From Fictibacillus marinisediminis (lineage in GTDB: Bacteria > Bacillota > Bacilli > Bacillales > Fictibacillaceae), in the NCBI RefSeq assembly GCF_023149135.1, contig NZ_JAIWJX010000002.1, positions 2,666,001 through 2,730,000 on the forward strand: 64,000 bases of DNA, written 5' to 3'. The notes under the pieces are model-generated. The model made no database searches. It was not told where the DNA came from and saw nothing but the letters and a program-made list of their open reading frames with translations. Position numbers and translations under genes: made by a program. Of the stretch, positions 55,053 through 63,136 are shown piece after piece (position 1 is the first letter of the stretch; the number at the start of each line of letters is the position of its first letter).

Positions 55053-55915
55053 TTATTTAATTCTTTCTAATTCAGTCTTTATTTCAATAAAGCTAGAGGT
55101 TTTGCAAAGCTCCGAAACCAACTTTTTATTCTGGACTACCTTCCATAGCCGGTTAAAAAGGATGCTGAATTCTTCCTTATCTTTTTCATTTAAAGCCAGG
55201 AGAAACACTAATTGAACGTTGTTCATTCCCCATTTTATCGGTTTCTTTAGGATTCCAATCGCAATGCATGAATCGAGTGCATTTTGTTTTACCGGATGAG
55301 GAATAGCTACCAAATTGCCAATCGAAGTGGGTGATATATTCTCTCTTTCAAGAACAGAATCCAAGTAAGATTCCTCTACATATCCTCTCATATTTAGCGC
55401 GTAAGCCATTGATCTAATAATTGCTGCCGGTTCTTCTTCTTCAATCTCCGGGAAGAACAATTCCTCACTAAATAAATTCCGGAGTTTTTCAAACGATTTC
55501 TCTTGGTCATCATTTAAATACCTTCGTGAAATATAGTTATTCACCATGTCCACGTCTTTTTCAGTCAATAATGCGTTAATATGCAGAATTGGAATCGTTC
55601 GTTCTTCTCTTACCGGAACTGTACTTAAGATTAAATCGACATCTTGATATTCAATATCCTTTAAGGAATAGGAAGGATAGGTTCCAACAATATTTAATCC
55701 TGGAAACTCACTTTCAATGCTTGCGGCCAGCAGCTTGGCTGATAATGAACCTTCCCAATCAACAAATGAAAATCCCCGTCTCTAAAATACGTAAAGCATA
55801 AATCCAAATTTTCAGCCATCGTCTCGCCGATGGTCTCCTCCATCAACTCCAGCTGCTGCTCATCCAGTTCAGGCTTTGTTTTCTTTTTGTTGTCCCGATC
55901 AAACTCGAAAGAGAT
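55053..55915 (-). pseudogene. BglG/MtlR-type PTS regulator, 3' remnant
   Basis: The last frame (55568-55053) is a PTS EIIA type-2 domain with its phosphorylatable His in SIGNLVAIPHPVKQNALDS. It continues upstream into an EIIB-like stretch (SLSAKLLAASIESEFPGLNI, VDLILSTVPVREERTIPILH). After an in-frame TAG and frameshift near 55780 comes ELDEQQLELMEETIGETMAE, the end of a PRD. N-terminal DNA-binding and first PRD regions are missing. So it is the decayed tail of a PRD-containing activator or antiterminator; the partner PTS genes are not in the window. Confidence 0.75.
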
Positions 55916-56017
55916 TAGTGATGACGCTCACACCAACAGCACAATTTTTTAGTAATAAGTAGCTTGTCCATACCAACGTCTCTCTATTTGCATTTAATAG
56001 AGTAGGAGGTGATTTTA

Positions 56018-56533
56018 ATGGGAGAAAAAAAGAAATCTCGAAAAAAGATTTATTGTGAACCGGAATATATTGTTAAAGACGTATATACCGAAAAAGAAGT
56101 AATATTCGTTCACCCTATCATCCGTATTAAAAAAGAGCATATCAAATATGTCCCTCGCCATGTCTATAAAGAAGAATCAATACATGAGATCATAGACCCT
56201 GGCTTTCCAAAATGTGATTGCAAAAAGAAAAAGAAGAAAGAATTTGATGAGTCTAGTTCCAGTTCCAGCTCCAGCAAAAAGCACGTTGAGTCGAGCTCCA
56301 GCTCCAGCTCCATCAAAAAACACGTTGAGTCGAGCTCCAGCTCCAGCCCCATCAAAAAACACGTTGAGTTGAGCTCCAGCTTCAGCAAAAAACACGTTGA
56401 ATCGAGCTCCAGCTCCAGCTCCAGCAAAAACAAAAAGAAAAAGAAGAAATATCAAGATGACATCAAAGACCCTGGCTTTCCAAAATGTAATTGCAAAATT
56501 TGCAAAAAGAAAAAGAAGAAAAATCGCTGGTAA
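56018..56533 (+). CDS. Serine-rich repeat protein, likely spore coat
   Basis: A 171-residue, very basic, low-complexity protein. N-terminal 55 residues (KIYCEPEYIVKDVYTEKEVI, IKYVPRHVYKEE) look like small coat proteins. Then the motif DPGFPKCDCKKKKKK, four or five units of poly-Ser plus KKHVE, poly-Lys, and the motif again as DPGFPKCNCKICKKKKKK. Serine/lysine repeats of this type occur in CotB/CotG-like coat proteins that the kinase CotH phosphorylates. AGTAGGAGGTGATTTTA precedes ATG 56018; a terminator follows. Coat assignment is inference. Confidence 0.65.
   Translation: MGEKKKSRKKIYCEPEYIVKDVYTEKEVIFVHPIIRIKKEHIKYVPRHVYKEESIHEIIDPGFPKCDCKKKKKKEFDESSSSSSSSKKHVESSSSSSSIKKHVESSSSSSPIKKHVELSSSFSKKHVESSSSSSSSKNKKKKKKYQDDIKDPGFPKCNCKICKKKKKKNRW
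56250..56430 (+). repeat. In-frame tandem repeat within the serine-rich gene
   Basis: Four copies of a unit of about 45 bases (AGCTCCAGCTCCAGC and AAAAAACACGTTGAGTC), differing by short length changes in the AGCTCC run, all multiples of three. Confidence 0.9.
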
Positions 56534-56547
56534 TTTAATATTTCTAG

Positions 56548-56571
56548 AGAACGCCTTTAGGCGTTCTTTTA
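56548..56571 (+). terminator. Terminator after the serine-rich gene
   Basis: AGAACGCC/GGCGTTCT hairpin followed by TTTA. Confidence 0.82.
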
Positions 56572-56706
56572 TGTATAGGGAGCTGATCATCACGTTTGAT
56601 ATGCAGTTAGACACCCACCACATGTAACCTTTTTCCGTTGCTATGACCTCAGTCAAATTTAAAAGAAACCGCCTCTAAAGGCAGCCATTCACAGTAATGG
56701 TAATGA

Positions 56707-56943
56707 CATTAGAATCTCATTTTCGATACAGCGTGCAGCATACGTCGCAAGCTTCGTGCCCTTCCCTCTCGAATAGCTCTCGATCGCCTTGATCAGTCCA
56801 ATGGTTCCGATTGAAATCAGATCTTCAGTATCTTTACCTGTATTTTCAAATTTCTTTACGATATGTGCATCCAAACGCAAGTTGTGTTCGATCAGTTTGC
56901 TTCTGGCTTCCTGGTCTCCCTCGGCCATCGCTTTTAAGTATTT
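56707..56943 (-). pseudogene. Partial second copy of sigK
   Basis: About 237 bases match sigK codons for [15 protein letters not shown] through [10 protein letters not shown] at roughly 90% identity by eye. Differences are nearly all silent; the protein differs only at V to D in LDAHIV and E to K in TGKDTE plus one near the start. The match stops 10-12 bases past the AATGA core (TCATT at 56717-56721 on the plus strand) and, on the other side, just before the codons for EYLK. No start codon region or 3' half is present. Same orientation as intact sigK, 15.8 kb away. Confidence 0.9.
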
Positions 56944-57100
56944 GCATCGTTACTTTTACTTTTTCATTGCGAAATTTGTTTAGCGTATATTTTCCGCGTT
57001 TTGATACCGAATCCCTTACACAAATAAACCATTCCAAAGATGGAATGGTCCAATTTTGACAATCAGTTACCAGCGGTCTTTTCCATATCCTAACGAGTGA

Positions 57101-57544
57101 TTAAAGTTGAATCCCTAATTCTTTTACAGCCTTCTGTAGGCTGTCACGATTAATTTTTACATTGGTTAGGATTTGAGTTTTATCCTTGCTGTTAATCGCT
57201 GCTTCTAATGCATCAAACTTCCCGTGCATATCCTCTCCCATTTTTTTGTTTTTGGCTTCAATCGGAGGAAGGACGGTCGAATGATATTCTTCATGCATCG
57301 ACTCAAATTGGTCAGCAGCACTTTTAAAATCCTTTTTATTGACATCTTTTTCGATGCTATCCAATCCATTAAGTTCTTCTTTGATGGCCTTGCCGGTTTG
57401 GCTGTTATTTGGCTTGCTAGTATTGGTTTTTTTATGCTCATGTTGCGAGTGATCTTTGCCAGATTGCTTGGAAGTGCCGCATCCTGCAAGGCTAAGGATC
57501 ACTGCGAATGTAAGCGGAATAAGTAGAAACTCTTTAGTTTTCAT
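57101..57544 (-). CDS. His-rich lipoprotein, unknown
   Basis: A 147-residue lipoprotein: signal peptide with lipobox LAGC (Cys 22), a hydrophilic linker with KDHSQHEHKK, then an all-helical domain (IKEELNGLDSIEKDVNKKDF, FDALEAAINSKDKTQILTNV). The early His cluster could bind copper. It precedes a small PepSY-type membrane protein's gene position (29 bases downstream of it) in one unit. Family not recognised by name. Confidence 0.75.
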   Translation of the reverse strand: MKTKEFLLIPLTFAVILSLAGCGTSKQSGKDHSQHEHKKTNTSKPNNSQTGKAIKEELNGLDSIEKDVNKKDFKSAADQFESMHEEYHSTVLPPIEAKNKKMGEDMHGKFDALEAAINSKDKTQILTNVKINRDSLQKAVKELGIQL

Positions 57545-57572
57545 GTGTTATTCATTCTCCTTTTTATACGCT

Positions 57573-57860
57573 TCATTTTCTTTTGGCCATTCGGCTTCCT
57601 TTAAACCATAACCAAATGCCCGTCAAACTAAATACAATCATACAAACAGCACCAAGGTCAGTTAGCCATACAATGGAAGTATGGTCTAAAACACCTGAGT
57701 GAATTCCGAATATCCATTTCTGCAGTTTCAATTCGTTAGTAGATCCATATCCAATCCATGAACGGTGGTTCAATAATAAGCCTGTTATAGCCATTAAAAG
57801 GACAAGCAAAGATCCGATGATGCCAAATAACCTATGAATGGTCTTCATTAATCGATACAT
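57573..57860 (-). CDS. Small PepSY-associated membrane protein
   Basis: A 95-residue protein with about three helices: IHRLFGIIGSLLVLLMAITG, then HSGVLDHTSIVWLTDLGAVC and FSLTGIWLWFKGSRMAKRK. The HR...G...TGLLLNH and FSLTGIWLWxK patterns match the membrane part of PepSY_TM proteins, without the PepSY domain itself. Conserved His residues at 9, 31, 54 and 60 may hold heme or metal. Upstream of the lipoprotein gene in the same unit. Confidence 0.78.
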   Translation of the reverse strand: MYRLMKTIHRLFGIIGSLLVLLMAITGLLLNHRSWIGYGSTNELKLQKWIFGIHSGVLDHTSIVWLTDLGAVCMIVFSLTGIWLWFKGSRMAKRK

Positions 57861-58312
57861 AAAAAACTCCTAAATTCATACCAATTTTCCCTTGAGATTA
57901 TGAATGCCGGATTTAGATACTATTTCTCTCACTCTGACGCACTATATTTGGTTTTAAGTATAGGCTAATGAGAGTATAGGGGTTACAGAGAAGAGGTGTC
58001 ATCACCCCTAAGAGTGAATTTTCCACTTGTTATGATAAAAAGCACTAGTGCCTTATTAAAACGATACAAAAACTTCACAAGATGAACTTTTTATAACCCC
58101 TTCCAGTCATTTTTGTTCAATCCTTTCGAATATTATACTTCTACCTATTCAATCAAAAGGTGTAAGGACGATAGGATTAATTTTTCCATTGTGAAATATA
58201 TGTACTCCTAGACATCGCAAAAAATAAACATATCATTTTAAGGTTAAAGCAATCTCCGGTTGCCACAAAACTGATTTCTATTGTAAAAATTGAGGATGTC
58301 TGGTTTTTCTGG
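57861..58312. other. Intergenic region of the PepSY cluster
   Basis: Contains GGTGTCATCACCCC at 57995-58008, a short palindrome (GGTG/CACC) whose GTCATCAC core recurs at 59771-59778 in the other control region of the cluster. No gene seen. Confidence 0.45.
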
Positions 58313-59713
58313 TTATGCACTTAAGTATTTTTTCATGAATGGGACTTTCTTAATAACAAACCAATCTAAGAACAGTACGATGAGTAATGATACTCCGACT
58401 AACGGGAAAAACAAGCCAAATGCAACAATGATGAGGGCAACACCTTTCATTAAATTAAAACTATTAGATACTGAAGGCGCCCCTAATTTCCCTTGTGGCT
58501 TCCTCTTCCACCACATTAGTAGCCCAGAAACAGAGACACCAATTAAGCCTAGACAGACCGCTGCTCCAAGAATCTGGTTCGGTAATCCAAAATAGTGTCC
58601 CTCGTGTAAAGCAATACCAACTTCGATGATCTTTGCCATCCATCCATAATCCTTATATCGAAGATCCGCAAGAACTTTCCCACTGTATTGATCGATGTGT
58701 AGAGTCGCTTGATCTTTAGGTAATGGAGGGAAAACTGAGACGGTATAGACTCCTTTTTTTCCATGCGGCAGATTGATGCTGTAGCCAGAGTGCACTTTTT
58801 GTTTATTAGCCAAACCTATAACTTGATCTACTGTTAACTGTTGAATACCTCTACCGGTTCTTGATTTGGGCAATGACATATTTTCAGCTGACCACGGTAC
58901 TTTTATTGAGACATTCTTAGTAGGAGCAGTAGATTCAGGTACACTGTCCCATAGGCCTGTTGGATAACCTGATTGTGTGGATGTTGCTAATTTGTTTACA
59001 TTATTACCCCATACCCCTGCCCAGGGCAGACCTGTCATAATGAGTAATGCAGCAAACAATGAGAGCCAGAAAGCGGGTACAGCATGCAAATCACGCCAGA
59101 AGATACGCTTCCCTTTTGTAAATCTAGGAATTAATGTTCCAAACCGTTGTGCATTTCCTTCCCGCGGCCACCATAGATATACCCCAGTTACCAATAAGAT
59201 CATGATCCAGCATGCAGACAGTTCTACAATTCGATCCCCAATTGTCCCAACCATAATCTCCCCATGCAGCTTTTTCATAACCTCCATGAGCTTTCCTTCG
59301 TTACCCAGTGTACCAACGATTTTATTTGTGTATGGATTTACAAAAACTGTCATTTCATGATCTTGATTTATAATTCCTACTTCAGAGGAGCGCTTTCGTT
59401 CATCTGATGGGCGGAAACTTAATATCGTTGCTCTAGGATAAATTTCCTTCACTTGTTTTATTTGCTGATCGGCTGAGACCTCTTGCTTTCCTTGATGAAC
59501 ATAATATAAATCCTTATAGAGGATAGGTTCAATTTGAGGTTTAAATAAATAGACCCCGCCTGTTACAGCCAGCATGATCAAAATTGGAGCAAATAATATA
59601 CCTGCATAAAAGTGCCAACGCCATATAGCCTGGTACAAACTTTTCCCTCTTTGTGATTGCTTGTTCGCCGTATCCTCGGGAACTTCTTTTCTTACTACGT
59701 TCGTAGAATACAT
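58313..59713 (-). CDS. PepSY-domain membrane protein (PiuB-like)
   Basis: A 466-residue PepSY_TM protein. First helix region AIWRWHFYAGILFAPILIML, an outer PepSY domain (QIKQVKEIYPRATILSFRPS), second helix pair with LHGEIMVGTIGDRIVELSA and VTGVYLWWPR, a second PepSY domain (QVIGLANKQKVHSGYSINLP), then LHEGHYFGLPNQILGAAVC and SGLLMWWKRKP. The paired membrane histidines suggest heme-linked electron transfer, as proposed for PiuB/FoxB-type reductases. Divergent from the Sco1 gene. Confidence 0.85.
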   Translation of the reverse strand: MYSTNVVRKEVPEDTANKQSQRGKSLYQAIWRWHFYAGILFAPILIMLAVTGGVYLFKPQIEPILYKDLYYVHQGKQEVSADQQIKQVKEIYPRATILSFRPSDERKRSSEVGIINQDHEMTVFVNPYTNKIVGTLGNEGKLMEVMKKLHGEIMVGTIGDRIVELSACWIMILLVTGVYLWWPREGNAQRFGTLIPRFTKGKRIFWRDLHAVPAFWLSLFAALLIMTGLPWAGVWGNNVNKLATSTQSGYPTGLWDSVPESTAPTKNVSIKVPWSAENMSLPKSRTGRGIQQLTVDQVIGLANKQKVHSGYSINLPHGKKGVYTVSVFPPLPKDQATLHIDQYSGKVLADLRYKDYGWMAKIIEVGIALHEGHYFGLPNQILGAAVCLGLIGVSVSGLLMWWKRKPQGKLGAPSVSNSFNLMKGVALIIVAFGLFFPLVGVSLLIVLFLDWFVIKKVPFMKKYLSA

Positions 59714-59981
59714 TTTTCCAACTACCTCTCCGTTAAGCTATGCTGAGTATAGTGTAAAATTATTTTCCTCGTCATCACTCTAAAGGGGGATAATTAGCAA
59801 AATGTGAGCCGATTGTTTGACTAATTAGTGAACGCTTCCAATCTTATTGACTATTAAATTTTAAATCACCGTTTTCACTCGTAAGAGGGATATTCTCATG
59901 TGCAAAGATATGACATGATAAAAAAAGCTATGTTTTTTTCAGGATGAAGATAATGAAAACGTTTGAAAGAAGGTATCTTTA
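59714..59981. promoter_or_regulatory. Divergent control region of PepSY and Sco1 genes
   Basis: Contains GTCATCACTC (59771-59780), matching GTCATCACCC at 57998. A likely place for binding of the NarL-type regulator encoded at 61219, but this rests on a short shared word only. Confidence 0.4.
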
Positions 59982-60593
59982 GTGAAAAAATTCAATTTCT
60001 TAGTCTTATTTATTTCTTTATTGTTTTTATTGTCGGCTTGTGTCAGCACCCCCAGGGAACATCCAAATAAAAATGCTTCAAATGATTCCCTTAACTGGAA
60101 AGTACAATCGTTTTCTTATACGGATCAGAATGAGAAAACATTTTCAATTGACAAATTAAAGGGTAAGGTCTGGCTGGCTAATTTTATTTTCACAAATTGT
60201 GAAACTGTTTGTCCTCCCATGACAGCCCACATGGCAAAACTGCAAAAAATGTTAGCAAATCAAAAAGTTGATACACAAATCGTATCCTTTAGTGTCGATC
60301 CAAAAAGGGATACGCCGGAAAATTTATTCGCTTTTGGAAAAAAATTCGGTGCAGACTTTTCACACTGGCACTTCTTGACCGGCTACGAACAGAAGGAAAT
60401 TGAGACGGTCGCCAAAAATTCTTTCAAGACTGCTGTTTCCGCTGATCCTACCTCCGACCAATTTGTTCATGGAACCTCGTTTTACCTGGTGAACCAAGAA
60501 GAAAAGGTCGTAAAAAGATATGATGGTGTTCAAAATGTGCCCTTTGATCAAATTGTTAAAGATGCCAAAAAAGTCTTAAATCAACCGAGGTGA
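59982..60593 (+). CDS. Sco1/SenC family lipoprotein
   Basis: A 203-residue thioredoxin-fold lipoprotein. Lipobox LLSAC near residue 20; copper motif FTNCETVCPPM (CxxxC) near 74-84, and the distal His in FVHGTSFYLVNQ near 166, the complete Cys-Cys-His Cu site. Sco proteins deliver copper to the CuA centre of cytochrome oxidase and protect against redox stress. GTG start at 59982 with GAAAGAAGG nine bases upstream; the following lipoprotein gene begins seven bases after the stop. Confidence 0.93.
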   Translation: MKKFNFLVLFISLLFLLSACVSTPREHPNKNASNDSLNWKVQSFSYTDQNEKTFSIDKLKGKVWLANFIFTNCETVCPPMTAHMAKLQKMLANQKVDTQIVSFSVDPKRDTPENLFAFGKKFGADFSHWHFLTGYEQKEIETVAKNSFKTAVSADPTSDQFVHGTSFYLVNQEEKVVKRYDGVQNVPFDQIVKDAKKVLNQPR

Positions 60594-60600
60594 AATTGAC

Positions 60601-61014
60601 ATGCAACTCAAATCTAAACTTGTACTTTTTCTAAGTTCAATCCTTGTATTAACGGCCTGCGGAAATCCTAAACATCATACCCACCAGCAATCTACAAATG
60701 AAAGTGAAAATTCACTAGTGCCTGTTCAGGTTAAAATTAATATTGATCCCTATCAGCCAAAGACAAATAAACCTTTCATAATTCAGGCCAAGGTTACACA
60801 AAACGGTCATGCTTTAAATGATGCAGATGATGTTCAATTTGAAATTTGGAAAGACGGGAATCGAAAACATAAAAAGGTTAAGGTGGAGAAAGCAAAAAAG
60901 GGAGTCTATTCTATTCAAAGTACATACAGTAAGGCTGGCAATTATCATGTGATTTCTCATGTTACAGCCAGAGATATGCACACTATGCCGCAAAAACAGT
61001 TTACGATTAAATAA
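60601..61014 (+). CDS. YtkA/FixH-like lipoprotein
   Basis: A 137-residue lipoprotein with lipobox LTACG, a His-rich linker (NPKHHTHQQS) and a beta-sandwich domain (VQVKINIDPYQPKTNKPFII, VQFEIWKDGNRKHKK, YHVISHVTARDMHTM). The final HxxxxxMHTMP stretch could bind copper. The YtkA-like group often sits beside Sco1. Same transcript as Sco1; GAGGTGAAATTGAC precedes the ATG. Confidence 0.85.
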   Translation: MQLKSKLVLFLSSILVLTACGNPKHHTHQQSTNESENSLVPVQVKINIDPYQPKTNKPFIIQAKVTQNGHALNDADDVQFEIWKDGNRKHKKVKVEKAKKGVYSIQSTYSKAGNYHVISHVTARDMHTMPQKQFTIK

Positions 61015-61042
61015 AAAAATCAGACACTTGTCTGATTTTTTT
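61013..61042 (+). terminator. Terminator after the Sco1-YtkA operon
   Basis: AAAAATCAGAC-ACTT-GTCTGATTTTTTT hairpin. The following 61043-61218 holds no gene. Confidence 0.9.
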
Positions 61043-61218
61043 ACTATTATTTATGTTCATGAATGATTTTCATGTTTTGTATGAAGTGAACATGCACTTA
61101 ACAGCTTGTAGGTAGTAAATCCACTGATCCATATTTTTCTTCATTAGTTAAGCGACTTTTCCAGACTTTTTTCCGGGGATTTTCAGCATTCAATATGACT
61201 TTATTAATCATTTTTATG

Positions 61219-61860
61219 TTATTCAATCCACCCTTTGCTGTAAGCATAACTTGTCAATTGAACACGGTTATCCAGATGAAGCTTGTTTAGAATGTTCTTT
61301 AGATGGCTTTTCACCGTATGCTCTGAAATAAAGATAGTTTCAGCGATGTCACGGTTTGATTTACCCTGCGCAACCAGTTGTAAAACTTCTTTTTCACGCT
61401 CGGATAAGGGAGTTTGTTCTATTTGTTTTTTGCTCTGTGTGAATTCTTCCAGAATTCGAAATGCCATATTTTGTGACATGGGTGCTTCATCTACAGCAAA
61501 AGCACGCAAATAACTGTACCATTCATTTGAATTTAAGTTCTTTAATAAATAACCTTGAGCACCACGTTTGACCGCTTCAAATAAATCGGTAATATCATCT
61601 GAAACTGTCATAATCACGATTTTTATCGTTGGGTATTTAAATTTTATGATTTTAGTAGCTTCCAGACCATCCAATACTGGCATCCGAATGTCCATCAAGA
61701 TTAAGTCCGGTTGCAGCTCAGCAGTTAATTCAATCGCTTCTGAGCCATTTGTTGCTTCACCGATAATTTTAAACTCTTCATAATCCTCTAACAGTTCCTG
61801 AATTCCTTCCCTTGCATGTTGATGATCATCCACCAACAATAGACGAATTGGTTCTTTCAT
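61219..61860 (-). CDS. NarL/FixJ-family response regulator
   Basis: A 213-residue regulator. Receiver with LLLVDDHQHAREG (acidic pair), phospho-Asp in PDLILMDIRMPVLDG near residue 55, and the conserved Lys in QGYLLKNLN; LuxR-type helix-turn-helix TPLSEREKEVLQLVAQGKSN and TVKSHLKNILNKLHLDNRVQ at the C-terminus. It starts four bases after the kinase gene. Targets probably include the neighbouring Sco1/PepSY genes; this is by position. Confidence 0.92.
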   Translation of the reverse strand: MKEPIRLLLVDDHQHAREGIQELLEDYEEFKIIGEATNGSEAIELTAELQPDLILMDIRMPVLDGLEATKIIKFKYPTIKIVIMTVSDDITDLFEAVKRGAQGYLLKNLNSNEWYSYLRAFAVDEAPMSQNMAFRILEEFTQSKKQIEQTPLSEREKEVLQLVAQGKSNRDIAETIFISEHTVKSHLKNILNKLHLDNRVQLTSYAYSKGWIE

Positions 61861-61863
61861 ATC

Positions 61864-62709
61864 CTAAATCTCCTTTAAAAAAATAATCCGCATTTCTCCG
61901 TCTTGAATATTAATTCTTAGGTGGCTTCCCATCGCCTTCGCTCTGTCTTTTAATATTTGCAGCCCATAACCCTTATGGCTGTTAACTAAGGATTGTTGGT
62001 CTGTTTTATTCTTAATGATGCATGTCCACCCCGTTTTTGTTTCATGGGCATCAATCCAAACTTGTTTGGTCCTTGCATGCTTAACAACGTTTATCAGTGC
62101 TTCTTTTATGCAAGCATATAACTCAACCTTATCTTTCGTTGAAAACAAAGATTCTCCAATCTTCCAAGTCATTTGAACTTTTAATTGATGTTCTTTTTCC
62201 ATACTTTGGATATGATTTAATAACGTATCTGTCCAATTAAAGTTTGATTCTACAGGTGGCACACGTAAATTGTTAATGGCTTGTCTAGTATCCTCATGGA
62301 TATGTTGAAGTGTTTTTTTCATTTTGATGAAATGAGGATTGTTATCCAGATTAGCTTGTTTGCCTAGTTTATTTATTTTGATGGATAAGAGAAATAGGGA
62401 TTGTGCCATACCATCATGAAGTTCTCTTGAAATCTTAGCCCGCTCTTGCAATGCACTTTTTTGAGATCGTTCTTCGTTTAATTCTGCTTGTATTTTTTCC
62501 AGCATATTAAAAAGTTTCAATAAGAAAATTATGGTGACCCCAAAAACAATTAAAGGAGATAAAAAATTGCCAGTTTCCATTGATATATAGGGCATTAGCA
62601 AGGTATGTCTTAAATACTCCCATATTCCTATGGATAAAGTAGGCAGCATTAAAATTAGCCATTTAATTTGTTTATAAGTCATCTTTTCACCACTCAGCAT
62701 ATATTTCAT
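61864..62709 (-). CDS. HisKA_3 sensor histidine kinase
   Basis: A 281-residue kinase. Two membrane helices near residues 16-38 and 48-66 with only a short outer loop, a linker coiled coil (MLEKIQAELNEERSQKSALQ), the HisKA_3 phospho-His in ISRELHDGMAQSLFLLSIKI near 96, N-box EALINVVKHARTKQ and G-box KGYGLQILKDRAKAMGS. The tiny outer loop suggests sensing inside the membrane or through a partner. ATG 62709 has AGGAAAGGAAT upstream. Cognate of the regulator at 61219. Confidence 0.92.
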   Translation of the reverse strand: MKYMLSGEKMTYKQIKWLILMLPTLSIGIWEYLRHTLLMPYISMETGNFLSPLIVFGVTIIFLLKLFNMLEKIQAELNEERSQKSALQERAKISRELHDGMAQSLFLLSIKINKLGKQANLDNNPHFIKMKKTLQHIHEDTRQAINNLRVPPVESNFNWTDTLLNHIQSMEKEHQLKVQMTWKIGESLFSTKDKVELYACIKEALINVVKHARTKQVWIDAHETKTGWTCIIKNKTDQQSLVNSHKGYGLQILKDRAKAMGSHLRINIQDGEMRIIFLKEI

Positions 62710-63136
62710 ATTCCTTTCCTATCTTGACATATTTCTAAAAAAAATCTATCACTATTTTGAGGGAGATATATTAAAGTTCAATCATTGCTAATTTATTATT
62801 TTTCATTTTTCTTCTGTAGTAAGCACAAAAAGCTCCTTAAGCGGCACTTGATCTGCTTAAACAAACCTCTCTTTCAAGTCAGGGGTACATCATGTCCTCT
62901 TCTTCGACAAATATATCAAGATAATGTTCATTTTCAAAATCTATTTTTGCAGTGATTACATATTGATTTTTACTAAATTGGGTAATTCATATTGGTGAAC
63001 AACCTATACTTTTAAAATAAAAATGAATAGTATGAACGGATTGAAGCAGGAAATCAGGATGGTCAAATCTTCAGATAGGTACATCGAGAAAGCAGGATTT
63101 CTATCTAGTAACATGATAAATAAAAAAGGTGATAAA
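62710..63136. other. AT-rich gap before the haloperoxidase gene
   Basis: No convincing gene, terminator or repeat. It must hold the promoters of the kinase operon and the haloperoxidase gene; none stood out. Confidence 0.5.

Noticed and set aside
56250..56430. CRISPR-like repetition
   Set aside because: Units are in-frame coding repeats of about 45 bases without unique spacers, and no cas genes are present.
56164..56656. Two long minus-strand frames over the serine-rich gene
   Set aside because: They are the complement of the AGCTCC repeat (Leu/Glu or Ala/Gly runs) and lack ribosome binding sites; the plus frame has a strong one plus a terminator.
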